From: Bettongia penicillata ogilbyi
Taxonomy: Eukaryota > Chordata > Mammalia > Diprotodontia > Potoroidae
Direction of reading: 5' to 3'
DNA length: 64,000 nt
Assembly (NCBI GenBank): GCA_023548195.1
Contig: JAJHZJ010000421.1
Span: forward strand, 851,357 to 915,356
In this document: positions 34,525-44,767 of the stretch, piece by piece
Layout of the letters: every line of letters starts with the position of its first letter
Position numbering within the stretch: the stretch's first letter is position 1
Notes under the pieces: generated by a model
What the model was told of the DNA's origin: nothing
Databases searched by the model: none
Seen by the model: the letters and a program-made list of their open reading frames with translations, nothing else
Made by a program: the position numbers and the translations under genes

Positions 34525-35330
34525 AATAGACTTCTAGATCACTTAATGTGCATCTTTGTTGTCTTAAAGCATTGATGCTTGTATTTTCACTGTATGCTTA
34601 GAGGTTGTGGACTTGGGTGACTACAAATGGTTTTGGTCCAGGGGAGGAATGTAACTCCAGTCCCAAAGCCCATTGGCGTGGGCCCCTATCTTTTTCAGTG
34701 GAGATGAATGTCTTGCCCTGCATAAAGGATAGGGCACAGTAGTCTACATCAGAAAAGAGGAAAGCTCTTCAAATTCCTGAAAGAGTTGTCAAGTTCTTTC
34801 CATGTTTCAGTTGTTTCACACCATGCCATCACTCTAGGCACTTTAGGCTTCTAACTTCAGCAAGGGATATGAATGAAGTCAATATCAGTTCCAGTTACTG
34901 AAGAAAAATATTTAGAAGAAACTGACATAAGAAGGACTGGCAATTTCCATAATGTCCCTATCTCCTGCTTATTACATTAGAGACTTCAAGAAAGTTACCC
35001 TTCTAGGATTTTCCCTTAGTTGAGCTTAGTTATCTCACATTGTCTGATATATGTTCTCTTGTGTATACCTTCCCTGATATCTGTTTTGTTACTGATTTGG
35101 ATAAATGAATTTTCTTGGGGGAAAAATGATGTCTACTGGACATCCAGCTTATAGGTTTATAGGACCTCCCAGTCCTGTTCCTTACTTTTTGGATTTGAAA
35201 ATCATGTTTCCACTCCTCTCTCATCTGGGAAATTCCCTCAGTGCCTAAGGCCTCCTTGCTCTCAAACATTCTACTGATGGAATCCTAATAAAGTTGTTCA
35301 AAGTCCCAATCTTCTAACTTCTTTATAGGC
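34525..35330. other. Unannotated stretch
   Basis: 34610-34750 is less AT-rich ('cccattggcgtgggccc'). No family or gene recognised. Confidence 0.3.
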
Positions 35331-35334
35331 CTGA

Positions 35335-36020
35335 CTGAACAACAGGCCCCCTGCCCCTACCTAGCCACTCACCCCTCCACACTCAGTATGCTAACTTCTT
35401 CAAATATGCCTTACCACCACTAGAACAACAGGTGTGTCCATGAACTCATATTTCTCATAGAAACAACAGGTGTGTCCATGTAATGGGATCCCAGCCACTG
35501 CCCCCAGACCAATTCCTCATTTTTCCCACAAAAACAGCCGATATGATCATGTACTCAACCACAACTACATCCAACTAGCCTCAGACAGAACCACAATACT
35601 CAACCAATAAGAAAGCAGCTTCACCAGAATGCCCAAGCAGGATGTGAACCCAAAAACAATACAAGGGACTTGCCCTAAGCAGGTACCTGTGCAAAAATAG
35701 TAAAGAACTGACCTAGAGTGAACTTAGGATGTAGAAAGGCTTATTATAATACCATTATCATACATACATAACCTCTCTAAATGTTTTTCTCTATATGCAT
35801 TGTTTATGTTTAACTAAGGCTAGGACCCTCCCCTATTACCTAATTTCTTAACAAACCCTTCTGGTCTTTTTAAGGTTCATAATTTCTATTATGTATTTGA
35901 ATTGTTACCCTATAAAAATCCATCTTGCTTTCTCTGAAGTTGCTGTTTCCTCTTGGAAATTAGCCTTCTTCATGAGAGGCACCAATCTCAATATAGGCCT
36001 TTACTTGAATTACAGGTGGT
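35335..36020 (+). mobile_element. LTR-like element with duplicated U3 motif
   Basis: The C-rich block contains a perfect 19-bp direct repeat, AACAACAGGTGTGTCCATG, at 35424-35442 and 35462-35480, a CCAAT-like 'ctcaaccaataagaaag' near 35600, and a TATA box 'accctataaaaatccatc' near 35908, then an R-like segment. Tandem U3 repeats, CCAAT and TATA in this order are typical of retroviral LTRs. No coding partner is visible. Confidence 0.45.
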
Positions 36021-36319
36021 CTAACTCCAAATCCTTTGAGACAGTTCTACCACAACACATCAAAAAATCACAAGTTTTTGGTGTCCCTGGGTGGACAGAT
36101 TCTAAATTCCAACACTACCACCGCTATGGCCTATTCACCACGGAATATCTCTTTTCAAGACCTTCCCCTATTCCTAATAGTAAATTACTCTGGAAGACTT
36201 CATTTGCCTGACAGTATTGTTCCAGATTTTCTAGACTTCAAAATTATGCTCCTGAACTTTGGTACCTTTATCCCTCCCCATCCCATATTGGTCTCTTTTT
36301 ATTGTGTTTTGTCCTCTTG

Positions 36320-36410
36320 AATTAGAATGTAATTTCTACAGGACAGGGACTGCCTTTTTGCTTGTATTTGTATCCCCCACACATAGTAAATGCTTAATAA
36401 TGCTTCTTAC
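36320..36410 (+). mobile_element. L2 or SINE terminus
   Basis: 'gaatgtaatttctacaggac', 'tttgtatcccccacacatag', then 'taaatgcttaataatgcttc'. Confidence 0.55.
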
Positions 36411-36494
36411 TTTCCTTCCTTCAATACATGTTATACATAGTGTATATCAGATGAATGGTACAGATGAAAGTACTAAACATAAAAAGTAATGAGG

Positions 36495-37015
36495 TGACAT
36501 GTAGTGTAGCAGTAAGCACCCTGACATATCCAGGATGGCCTACTAGCACAGGTTCTTAGATCTGCTTTTTTAAAAGGAAAGCAATTTTTGAGGGGTCAAC
36601 AATCTTTTTAAATCACATATACACAGAGAAAATACAAGTAGAGAAACAAAGACCAATAGACAGGACTTCTAATTGTCTGACCATATGTAGTATATACATC
36701 ACAGATCAACAGACAATCCCAACTGTTTGACCACTACATACATATGAAGTTACCAGAAAGAGAAGTACCAACATCTGGGTGTTCAAAGCCAGGAGGCTCC
36801 TTAATGACTACCCAGAGTCTCATCTGGCACATGAACCTTCTTCAAAAGAGTAAGCCCCAAAGCAAAACTTTACCTCAGAGTAGATATTTGCTATTCAGAG
36901 CCAGAAGGTATCATGACCCTTGTAATCCAGTGTCCCATTAGAAATTAACAAAAGGTATTGGTCTGCCTACAAAACAAGCCTCCCCTAATCAAGCTCCCCT
37001 TAACTGGCTCTACCT
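36495..37015 (-). mobile_element. LTR-like repeat R2, copy 2 (inverted relative to copy 1)
   Basis: On the minus strand: 'ctactctgaggtaaag', 'gtcctgtctattggtctttg', 'aaaaagattgttgacccctc', 'gatctaagaacctgtgctag' and 'gcttactgctaca', in the same order as 24790-25075 on the plus strand. This copy also carries 'cagaccaatacc' upstream. The two lie in opposite orientation about 11.5 kb apart. Confidence 0.55.
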
Positions 37016-37073
37016 GAGGTGTATAAATGGATGTGTGTGTGGGGAAGGGGGGAATCTTTAACTCCCATTCACA

Positions 37074-37330
37074 TTACACATAGTGGATTGAGTGTTGAGC
37101 TTGGAGTCAAGTTCAAGTTTAGCCTCCGGTCCTTACTGGCTAAGTCACCTTGGGCAATCTCTAAGCTTTTGTTTGCCTCATTTTCTTCATCCAAAAAACG
37201 GGGATAATAATAGCTGCTTCTTCTCAGAGTAGTTATGAAGATCAAATGAATGAATGATTGTAAAGTGCTTAGCATGGTCTCTGACACATAGTGAGTGCTA
37301 CTGAAATGTCAGTTATCATAATCATCATCA
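37074..37330 (+). mobile_element. Type A SINE (CORE-SINE)
   Basis: 'tagtggattgagtgttgagc', 'taagtcaccttgggcaatct', 'gtaaagtgcttagcatggtc' and 'agtgagtgctactgaaatgt'. Full length. Confidence 0.9.
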
Positions 37331-37549
37331 AAGGTTGACTGATAATAGAGGGAGAATCTTTAGAGAAAATTCCTATCTAGTAATATTCACCAGAATTACC
37401 CTGCCATTGAAAGTTTATCAATTTTTTTTTCTCATTCAGTTTTGTATACTAAATGAATCCTAATCCTTTCAAAAGAAAAGTAAGTAAAATTTTGAATATG
37501 AATATAGGTAATAAAGTATAACTTTTAATGTATTTGTTGTATTAAAGTT

Positions 37550-37700
37550 AGGGGCAATGGTATAGTAAATAGAACTAGGCTTAGTTCAAACGTGTCCTCA
37601 GATACTTGCTAGCTATATGATCTTGTGAAACACTCTTTCAGAGAGTTAGTATTCTCATCTGAAAATGGGAATATAATGCTTTCACAGGGTATAATCAGAC
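37550..37700 (+). mobile_element. SINE 5' fragment
   Basis: 'atggtatagtaaatagaact', 'cctcagatacttgctagcta' and 'ttctcatctgaaaatgggaa'; the tail is replaced by an AT repeat. Confidence 0.65.
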
Positions 37701-37705
37701 TATTC

Positions 37706-37768
37706 ATGAATATATATAATATATCATATATATATTATATATATAAATGCATATGTGTGTATACATCT
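37706..37768 (+). repeat. (TA)n simple repeat
   Basis: Mixed ATAT and ATATAATAT units; self-complementary. Confidence 0.85.
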
Positions 37769-37873
37769 ACACATGTCAGCTCTAGGCCAATTAAATTTTG
37801 GTGGGAGCATTATATTTATAAAATTCATAAATGCTCAGGATTTAATTTATTGTTTTGTTTATCATTTCAATTT

Positions 37874-37889
37874 AAGAAAGTTATGGAGA
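37874..37889 (+). repeat. Target-site duplication, left copy
   Basis: AAGAAAGTTATGGAGA, identical to 40881-40896. The cleavage context is TT/AAGAAA, close to the L1 endonuclease consensus TT/AAAA. Confidence 0.95.
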
Positions 37890-38742
37890 GGGGGCGGAGC
37901 CAAGATGGCGGAGTAGAAGGACGCACATTTACGAGCTCCGAAACCAAAAGCCCATAGAATTAATGTAAAAAGAGTCCCCCATAACTTCTGGGTCAATACA
38001 AGGTGTTCAGAAGCAGAGTGGAAGAGATTTCCGTTCCAGGGAGCCCTGAAGACCCGTCCCCAGGGTCCGGCGCGCCCCGGAAAGTGGACCCCACCCCCAG
38101 CACTGCCCTGGCCGCAGCCCCAGAGAAGCTGATCCGAGCAGGCTTCAGACACGGAAGCTCCAGCAGCCAGGAAAGTCCCTCTGCCCACAGAAGCTACAGG
38201 TCAGTGAGAGAGAAGGCCGGGCTGGAGGAGGGGAGCAGAGCGTCTCCGTGACTCGGACCCCTCGGGAGGAAGCGGCGGTGGCAGAGACGGGGGCAGGAAG
38301 CGGCGGAAGCAGAGGTGTGGGCGGCGGCTGAGGCGGCAGCGGCCCAGGACTCAGGAATCCCCCAACAGCAGGCAGGATCTTCATTACGGAAGATTGATTC
38401 CCGCATAAAACCTGACGGAGCTGAGCCTGGGAGATGGCCCTGCCCCCACCCTGCTCTATTACTGAAGGCTTCTGCTCAAAACCCCCAAGAGAACTGAGAT
38501 TGGGAGGCGGGCCCCCCACCCCGCCCCCACCCGCTCCATTTCTGAAAGTCTCTGCATAAAGCCCCCGAGGGATCAGAGTCTGGGAGGCGGCCCTGCCCCC
38601 ACCTCAGCACCTGAACTAAAGCTCACTGATTGACAGCAGGCAGGAGGAAAGCCCATTTAAATCTCAGAGGCCAAGCACTAGCTGGGCGGATCCAGGCGGG
38701 GGGTGGAAAGGAATCTCAGAAGTCAAGTAACTGGCTGGGAAA
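37890..38742 (+). promoter_or_regulatory. HAL1 5' UTR with internal promoter region
   Basis: GC- and CpG-rich, in sharp contrast to flanking AT-rich DNA. 'caagatggcgg' at 37901-37911 is a YY1-type site in the position where human L1 carries YY1 near its start. The reverse strand has long open frames (37862-38519) that are composition artefacts. Promoter activity is inferred from the family, not shown here. Confidence 0.7.
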
Positions 38743-39843
38743 ATGCCTAGAAAAGGGAAGAAAAATAAGACTATAGAGAATTTTTTCCAACAAATGCAAA
38801 TGATCCCGACCTTCGCATCTGATGACGAAGACATATCCTTGCCATCAGGGAAAGACGTGGAGGGCGGGGCCTCAGTACCCCAGACACCCCAGGGGGGTGG
38901 CGGGTGGGCTCAGGCCCTGGAACAGCTCAAAAAGGATTTTGAAAAGCAAGTTAGACAGGTGGAGGAAAAACTGGGAAGAGAAATGAGAGAGATACAAGAA
39001 AAGTATGAAAATCGGGTCAATACCTTGGTAAAGGAGAGCCAAAAAAATGCTGAGGAAATTAACACCTTGAAAAATAGGCTCACTCAATTGGCAAAGGAAG
39101 TTCAAAAAGCCAATGAGGAGAAGAATGCTTTCAAAAGCAGAATGAGCCAAATGGAAAAAGAGGCTCAAAAGCTCACTGAATTTAACAGTTCTCTCAAAAT
39201 TAGAATGGAACAGATGGAGTCTAATGACTTTATGAGAAACCAAGAAATCACCAAACAAAACCAAAAGAATGAAAAAATGGAAGAGAATGTGAAATATCTC
39301 ATGGGAAAAACAACTGACCTGGAAAATAGATCCAGGAGAGACAATTTAAAAATTATGGGACTACCTGAAAGTCATGATCAAAAAAAGAGCCTAGACATCA
39401 TCTTCCATGAAATTATCAAGGAAAACTGCCCTGAGATTCTAGAACCAGAGGGCAAAATAAGTATTGAAAGAATCCATCGATCACCACCTGAAAGAGATCC
39501 AAAAAGAGAAACTCCTAGGAACATTGTGGCCAAATTCCAGAACTCCCAGCTCAAGGAAAAAATCTTGCAAGCAGCTAGAAAGAAACAATTCCAGTACTGT
39601 GGAAATACAATCAGGATAACCCAAGATCTAGCAGCTTCTACATTAAAGGATCGAAGGGCGTGGAACAGGATATTCCAGAAGGCAAAGGAACTAGGACTCA
39701 AACCAAGAATCACCTACCCAGCTAAACTGAGTATAATACTTCAAGGGAAAATATGGTCTTTCAATGAAACAGAGGACTTTCAATCATTCTTAATGAAAAG
39801 ACCAGAGCTGAAAAGAAAATTTGACTTTCAAACGCAAGAATGA
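38743..39843 (+). CDS. LINE-1-type ORF1 protein, intact (366 codons)
   Basis: RNA-binding nucleic-acid chaperone that coats L1-type RNA as trimers in cytoplasmic RNPs and is needed for target-primed reverse transcription of most L1s. Residues 1-50 are acidic and low complexity (SDDEDISLPSG at 26-36). About 55-190 is a heptad coiled coil rich in K, E, Q and L. The RRM starts at NLKIMGLPE (201-209), continues through RETPRNIVAKF (255-265), and ends near 285. The C-terminal domain from about 287 carries PRITYPAKLS (321-330), the same block as human PRISYPAKLS. Length is near the ~338 of human ORF1p. The start is the first ATG after the 5' UTR ('aaaatgcctag') and the same MPRK start occurs in the 1-480 copy. 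TGA at 39841 ends it. No internal frameshift. Confidence 0.95.
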   Translation: MPRKGKKNKTIENFFQQMQMIPTFASDDEDISLPSGKDVEGGASVPQTPQGGGGWAQALEQLKKDFEKQVRQVEEKLGREMREIQEKYENRVNTLVKESQKNAEEINTLKNRLTQLAKEVQKANEEKNAFKSRMSQMEKEAQKLTEFNSSLKIRMEQMESNDFMRNQEITKQNQKNEKMEENVKYLMGKTTDLENRSRRDNLKIMGLPESHDQKKSLDIIFHEIIKENCPEILEPEGKISIERIHRSPPERDPKRETPRNIVAKFQNSQLKEKILQAARKKQFQYCGNTIRITQDLAASTLKDRRAWNRIFQKAKELGLKPRITYPAKLSIILQGKIWSFNETEDFQSFLMKRPELKRKFDFQTQE

Positions 39844-40880
39844 GAAGAAGCATGAAAAAGGAAACAGCAAAGAGAAGTCTTAAGGGACTTACCAGAAGTG
39901 AACTGTTTATATTCATACAGGGAAAGACAATATTTCTAACTCTTAAAATTTTTCAGTATCTGGGTAGTTGCTGGGACCACACATACACATGTACACGCAT
40001 GCACACACATACACACATGCACACACATACAGAGATAGAGAGCACAGATTGAACTGAATAGGATGGGACCATACCTTAAAAGAAACTAAGGTAAATGGTG
40101 AGAGAGAAATGTAGGGGGAGGAAAGAGAGGGAAAGGGAAGGGGGTAACTATATGTCATTTAAGAGGCAGGTAGGAGTTTTTCTTAGTGGAGGGAAAAAGA
40201 GGAGAGCTGAGAAAAAAAAAAAAACACCAAGAAGTTTACCCTTATCACATTTGACTAAACGAAGGAGTGAAATGCACACTCATTTTGGTATAAAATCCTA
40301 TCTTACAATATAAGAAAGTGGGGGAGAAGGAGATATTGCAAGGGAAGGGATGATGGGGGGGAGGGCAAAGGGAGGAGGGAGCAATTTGAAGTCAACACTT
40401 GGGGAGGGACAGGATCAAGAGACAGAAGAGAAACAATGAGGGGCAGGTTAGGAGGGATGGTAATCCAGTTAGCCTTACACAACACAACTATCAGGGAAGT
40501 CATTTGCAAAACTACACAGATAGGGCCTAAATTGAATTGCCTGCTGTCCCAAAGGGAATGGGTGGGGAGGGAGGGATGGGGAGAATTTGGAACTGAAAGT
40601 TTTAGGAACAACTGTTTAATATTGTTGTTGTAACTAGGAAAGAAGACATACAGTTAATGAGGAATAGAAAGTCATCTGGCCCTACAGGAGAAAAGAGAAG
40701 ATGGAGACAAGAGAAGGGAGGGATGACAGAAGAGAGGGCAGATTGGAGATAGGGAAAATTAGATTGCTTGGGGTATTGGGGTGGGGGGAGAGGATAAAAG
40801 GGGAGAAAACTGGGAACCCAAAAATTTGTGAAAATGAATGTAAAAAATTAAATAAATAAATAAATAGGAAAAAATAAGAA
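39844..40880 (+). other. HAL1 3' UTR, purine-rich, with A-rich tail
   Basis: After an ACACAT repeat (39975-40030), the plus strand is strongly A/G-rich from 40090 to 40800, with G-runs such as 'gatgggggggagggc' and 'ggtggggggag'. Segments of similar order recur (the 40090-40200 text resembles 40680-40800), hinting at internal duplication. The end, 'aaatttgtgaaaatgaatg', then AAATAAATAAATAAAT, is the polyadenylation end. Confidence 0.7.
39975..40032 (+). repeat. (ACACAT)n/(CA)n repeat in the HAL1 3' UTR
   Basis: Imperfect ACACATGC and ACACATAC units. Confidence 0.85.
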
Positions 40881-40896
40881 AAGAAAGTTATGGAGA
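40881..40896 (+). repeat. Target-site duplication, right copy
   Basis: AAGAAAGTTATGGAGA directly after the A-rich tail. Confidence 0.95.
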
Positions 40897-40899
40897 AAT

Positions 40900-41785
40900 T
40901 ATGAATAGTGCAGATCAAATTCAAAAATGCATCGTGTGTGTGTGCGTGTGCGTATGTCAGAGAATCGGTTGTTAAACATTTAATACCACACCACTGGCTG
41001 TAAATCTTCACTGAACCCCTATCATTAGTGCTTTCTCCCTTCTTAAATTACCTTATAGTTACTTATTTCTATAACTATAGCTCATCATTACATTATAAGC
41101 TCCTTGAGGGCAAAGAAATCAAAGATTTCTGTATCTTTATCCCTAGCCTCTACCACATTGCCTTGCAAATAATAGACACTTCAAAATGTTATTTGAATTG
41201 AATGATTGAATTAGAGGGAAAAATTACAAGCAAAATATTATTCAGCATCAGGAAACATGTGCATAGTAATTCAGTAATTTAAATGATATCTAGAATAGAT
41301 ATTCTTTTCTTATTATGTACAATTCTTTTACCATTTCTGAGATTTCCATTAGCTTTGAGATCTTGCCTTTTTTTATCTGTTAGACTTCTCAGTTTGACAG
41401 TTCTCCAGCCTGATTTTTTTTATTTTCATTGATGCTTTTTATTCCCCTCACCTTTTCATCTTCTTCTTTTGTCTTCTTGACATTATCAACTCCCTTAATA
41501 AAACAGCCTTTCCTCATGACATCTCACTGTCACCTATCATTTAGTTCTAACTCCCCATCTCTATGCCCTATATTATCACCTCTGTCAACAATTGCCTCAG
41601 ATGACTTCCCTAACTCTACAATTTTCCACCATGGTATTCATCTTCTGCTAAAAAGAATTCAGCTTTGACCCCAAGCTCCCTCAAACTAAAATTACCTCTG
41701 CCATTGAAACATTGTAGAGAATTCCCTTTCTAGCCACAGCATGAAAATTCACTTGAAAACAGGAGGACTCAGGACCTAAATTCTG
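40900..41785. other. Mostly unannotated; L2-like end at 41090-41200
   Basis: 'ataagctccttgagggcaaa' and the following bases are an L2 terminus. 41400-41690 is CT-rich with no recognised family. A short TG tract sits at 40934-40955. Confidence 0.35.
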
Positions 41786-41789
41786 GTTT

Positions 41790-42255
41790 AGAAATACAGA
41801 AGAAATTAACATTTAGATGTTGGCAACGCCATTTGGTGATTACAAGGGCATGTTGAGTATAGGAGAAAGAATGTGCATACCAAAGAGAAAAGGGAATAAA
41901 GTACTGAAGTTCAGGAGCAGGGTGAGCTCAACCAGCCCCTCGTCCACTATAAGGTGATAAATCTTCAGTGAAAAATGGATCACCTGCACTTAATAGAGGA
42001 CAAAAGGAAGAGATCAAAACTTCTGCCAATTTCTTCAATCCTCTACCATTACTATCACCTTTTAAAAAGAGCCAAAGAAATTACATCTTCAAAGCTTCAA
42101 TTTATTTCCACAATTTTCTCAAGTTTAAAAAAGATTCTTAGAACTTCCAAAAAAAGATACTTTTTTATAGAGAAAGGAAACTATCCAGGGTACTATTTGA
42201 CTTCTAAGCTTAAAACAGCATTGGTTAAAAGGAAGAGATGGTCATGAATGACACT
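41790..42255 (+). repeat. Unnamed dispersed repeat R3, copy 1
   Basis: Blocks shared in order with 51400-51880: 'cttcagtgaaaaatgga' / 'cttcagtgaaaaaatga'; 'atagaggacaaaaggaagag' / 'atagaggactaaagggggtg'; 'ttcttcaatcctctaccatt' / 'tttttcaatccaccaccatt'; 'aaagattcttagaacttcc'-like / 'aaagatgcttc'; 'atggtcatgaatgacact' / 'tgctattatgaatgagact'. No family recognised. The 90-codon frame here is broken in the other copy, so it is not coding. Confidence 0.65.
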
Positions 42256-42259
42256 TGAG

Positions 42260-43135
42260 TCAATCTGTAATGTTACAGATTATTAGTCATGAACAACATA
42301 GAATAGCAGTGCTTAATTGTTAGAAGAGCTATTCTTAAAGGGTGCCCTCCCAGAGGTCAGTAAGAATCAGATGTTTGGAAGGCAAAGTTTGGCCACTTTC
42401 ATCTCAAGCATGTCATGGTTTTCACTGAATTTGAAGGAGAATGAAAGTTCTCCATACCTTCTTCTCATGGAAAGATGAGTTTACTTAGAAGAGATCATGG
42501 CAACAATGGAGGTAAAGTTAGGAGCCAGGAAAGAGACCTAGCTGGAGTCCTTATGCTCAACTGCAGATTTATAGAATCAAGTACGGACTGAGATGCTCCT
42601 GAAGTTTGATCAGCGTCAAGAGGAGTTCTAATTGCTGGAAGCACTGTTATTCCAAAAAAGGGATTGTCCAAAGACTCTTACTGACAACTGCAAAAGAAGA
42701 AATAGATGTCTGTTAATGAGGTATGCTTGGGTTGTTTCACACTCTCCTGAAAGTAGAGAAAAATAGTATCTGCATTTGGCATAAAAACAGTTAATATCTA
42801 GTTTGTATTCATCCCCAAAATAAACAGAATGAAGTGAGAGAAAACTACATTATTTTCTCACAATTCTGCATGTAGCCAGTGGTCATCACTGAGAACTATT
42901 TTTGGGCAATACTTTGTGTTTCTTGTTTGAAACTCTATTAAGACCAAGTAACTATCAAATATGAGCTACTTCTACTTGTCTGGATATATGTAAAGAGATT
43001 AGGAAGTAAGGGAACAGCCCAGAAGGAAGGAGTTCCAAATTATTGAGAATTTGTAAAAAAAAAAAATGAATTTTGATAGTGCAAACTGACTGGAGATGTG
43101 GGAGATATACATTTAATAGAGATGAATATTTATTA
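42260..43135. other. Unannotated stretch
   Basis: No gene or repeat recognised. It may contain the rest of R3 or an internal ERV-like part, but I have no match. Confidence 0.25.
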
Positions 43136-43142
43136 AAGTGCA

Positions 43143-43143
<1 letters not shown>

Positions 43144-43177
<34 letters not shown>

Positions 43178-43178
43178 C

Positions 43179-43209
<31 letters not shown>

Positions 43210-43259
43210 CAGAGAGAGACAGAGAGAGAAGAGAGACAGAGAGAGACAGAGAGAGAGAT
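43144..43259 (+). repeat. (TG)n(GA)n compound microsatellite
   Basis: A TG tract to 43177, then GA/GACA units to 43259. Confidence 0.95.
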
Positions 43260-43357
43260 AAGGAAAATACTACTGGTAGACTTGAGCTCCTTCAGTCACA
43301 GAGTTTGCATTGAGTTGGGATAAATAGCAACAATTTCTTTTCCCCTGGAACAGGAGT

Positions 43358-43462
43358 TGGTATATATGTGTGTGTCTGTGTCTGTATCTGTGTGTATATG
43401 TGTTTGTGTGTGTAGGTATGTATATGTACATAGGTGTATGTGTGTATGTATTTATGTGTGCA
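43358..43462 (+). repeat. TG-rich simple repeat
   Basis: TGTG, TGTC and TATG units, interrupted. Confidence 0.85.
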
Positions 43463-43614
43463 TGTACCCCATCCACCCCTTCCTCCAGTCTGTCCTCCCT
43501 TCCAATACCCACCCTTCTTCCATCTCCCTTCCCCTCTATTTTCCTGTAGGGTAAAAGGGATTTCTATACTCCATTGCCTGTATAGCTTAATTTCCAGTTG
43601 CATATGCTAAAACA

Positions 43615-43765
43615 AATTTTGACATTCATTCTTAAAACTTTGAGTTCCATATTCTCTCCTTCCCTCCCCACTCACCCTCACTGAGAAAACAAGCAATTCA
43701 ATATAGGTAATACATGTGCAACAAAGCAAAGCACTGCCATAATATTTATGTTGTAAAAGACTAAC
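43615..43765 (-). repeat. Dispersed repeat R1, copy 2
   Basis: 'aaaactttgagttccatatt', 'actgagaaaacaagcaattc' and 'aatataggtaatacatgtgc' match copy 1 at 16491. Shorter, without the TA tract. Confidence 0.5.
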
Positions 43766-43769
43766 CACA

Positions 43770-44400
43770 TTTCCCCCCGTCTTTTCCTGCTTTCATTTAT
43801 TCCATTCTCTTCCTTGACCTGTTCTCCCAAAACAGTGTTTTCTTCTGGTATGTTATTCCCTCCTTAAGCCAAATGAATAGATATATTGAAGCAACTTATT
43901 TCCTGAAGAACATTTTTATGCAATATTGTCTATGTGGATTTCTAAGAGCAAACAACCTGCAAAGACTTTTGATTGGAAGTTATATCTAAAGAAGATTGTG
44001 ATATGCCCAAAATATATAGCAAGTTAAGCCAGAGTTTAGATTTGATGGTACTCAATACTTCTGACTCCCAGACCTCTACTTTTTCAACTATCCCATACTA
44101 CTTTTAATCAAAGAATGTATTATAGTATATCTTACAAAATAAGAAGTATTTGTAATAATCAACTAGATGTCAGCTGAATGAACTGACTACAGTTGGAATA
44201 CGTGAAATGAGATAATTGTACATATCTTTGGATAGCTTGACAAACAAAAAATTGGAATTATTTCTTCAGATCCAAATGGGAAGTAAGATGGAGAAAGAAA
44301 GAACTTGATACTGATTATTAAGATCTGTGAGGGTTTATGAGTTTTTTTCTAAATATATCTGTTACTAAATTAATTAATAAACATCATTTAATAAATCAAA
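43770..44400. other. Unannotated; reversed SINE end at 44025-44095
   Basis: 'agccagagtttagatttgat' and 'cttctgactcccagacctct' form a SINE fragment. The rest is not recognised. Confidence 0.3.
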
Positions 44401-44404
44401 GTGA

Positions 44405-44515
44405 CGTTTGTTGATTATCTCCTATGTTTCACATTATGTGATAAGTCCTAGTGATACACAGACCAAAATTAAATAGTCTGTGCTTTTAAGCAGCTTATAC
44501 TCTATCACATCAGAA
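44405..44515 (+). mobile_element. L3/MIR3-like fragment
   Basis: 'ttgttgattatctcctatgt' ... 'ataagtcctagtgatacaca' ... 'gtctgtgcttttaagcagct' has the same order as the 8655 copy. Confidence 0.5.
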
Positions 44516-44767
44516 AACAAGGGCATTTATAAAATAGTGTTATTATTTTATTTGACTTCAAATTCTATTTTTTCTTTGGCATATATAAGCTTATCTTGTG
44601 TGATTGATGTCAAAAATAGTATAAAAAAGAGTACTAGCAGAGTATTGAAGTACTAGAAATATTAGTAGAGAGGAAAGGAGAGTAAAGATATCAATACCGT
44701 ATGTCTCAGGAGCTAATCACCTTACCCAACCAAAGTGGTATTTTATAGCTACGTAAAGTGAAATAAA

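Larger units (their letters stand above)
37890..40880 (+). mobile_element. Complete ORF1-only LINE-1 derivative (HAL1-like)
   Basis: Length 2991 bp, bounded by a perfect 16-bp duplication. Order: 5' UTR 37890-38742 opening 'gcggagccaagatggcgg', ORF1 38743-39843, 3' UTR 39844-40835, and an A-rich tail with AATAAA-like repeats to 40880. After the ORF1 stop I find no endonuclease or RT motif in any frame, and only about 1 kb remains, too short for the ~3.8 kb ORF2. Half-L1 elements of this design are known in mammals including marsupials; mobilisation must use the enzymes of another L1. The perfect duplication and open ORF1 indicate a recent insertion. Confidence 0.9.

Noticed and set aside
37862..38519. 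Overlapping minus-strand frames over the HAL1 5' UTR
   Set aside because: GC-rich DNA lacks stops by chance; no family resemblance, and the same region of the 1-1128 copy does not keep the frames.
38872..39264. 130-codon minus-strand open frame
   Set aside because: Antisense shadow of the ORF1 coiled coil; the repetitive heptads keep the reverse frame open.
39844..40880. Possible degraded ORF2 in the HAL1
   Set aside because: No endonuclease or RT motif in any frame, and the strong purine bias and microsatellite-like text match a 3' UTR, not a decayed 3.8-kb ORF.
41975..42247. 90-codon plus-strand frame inside repeat R3
   Set aside because: The other R3 copy (51400-51880) has stops and indels across the same part.
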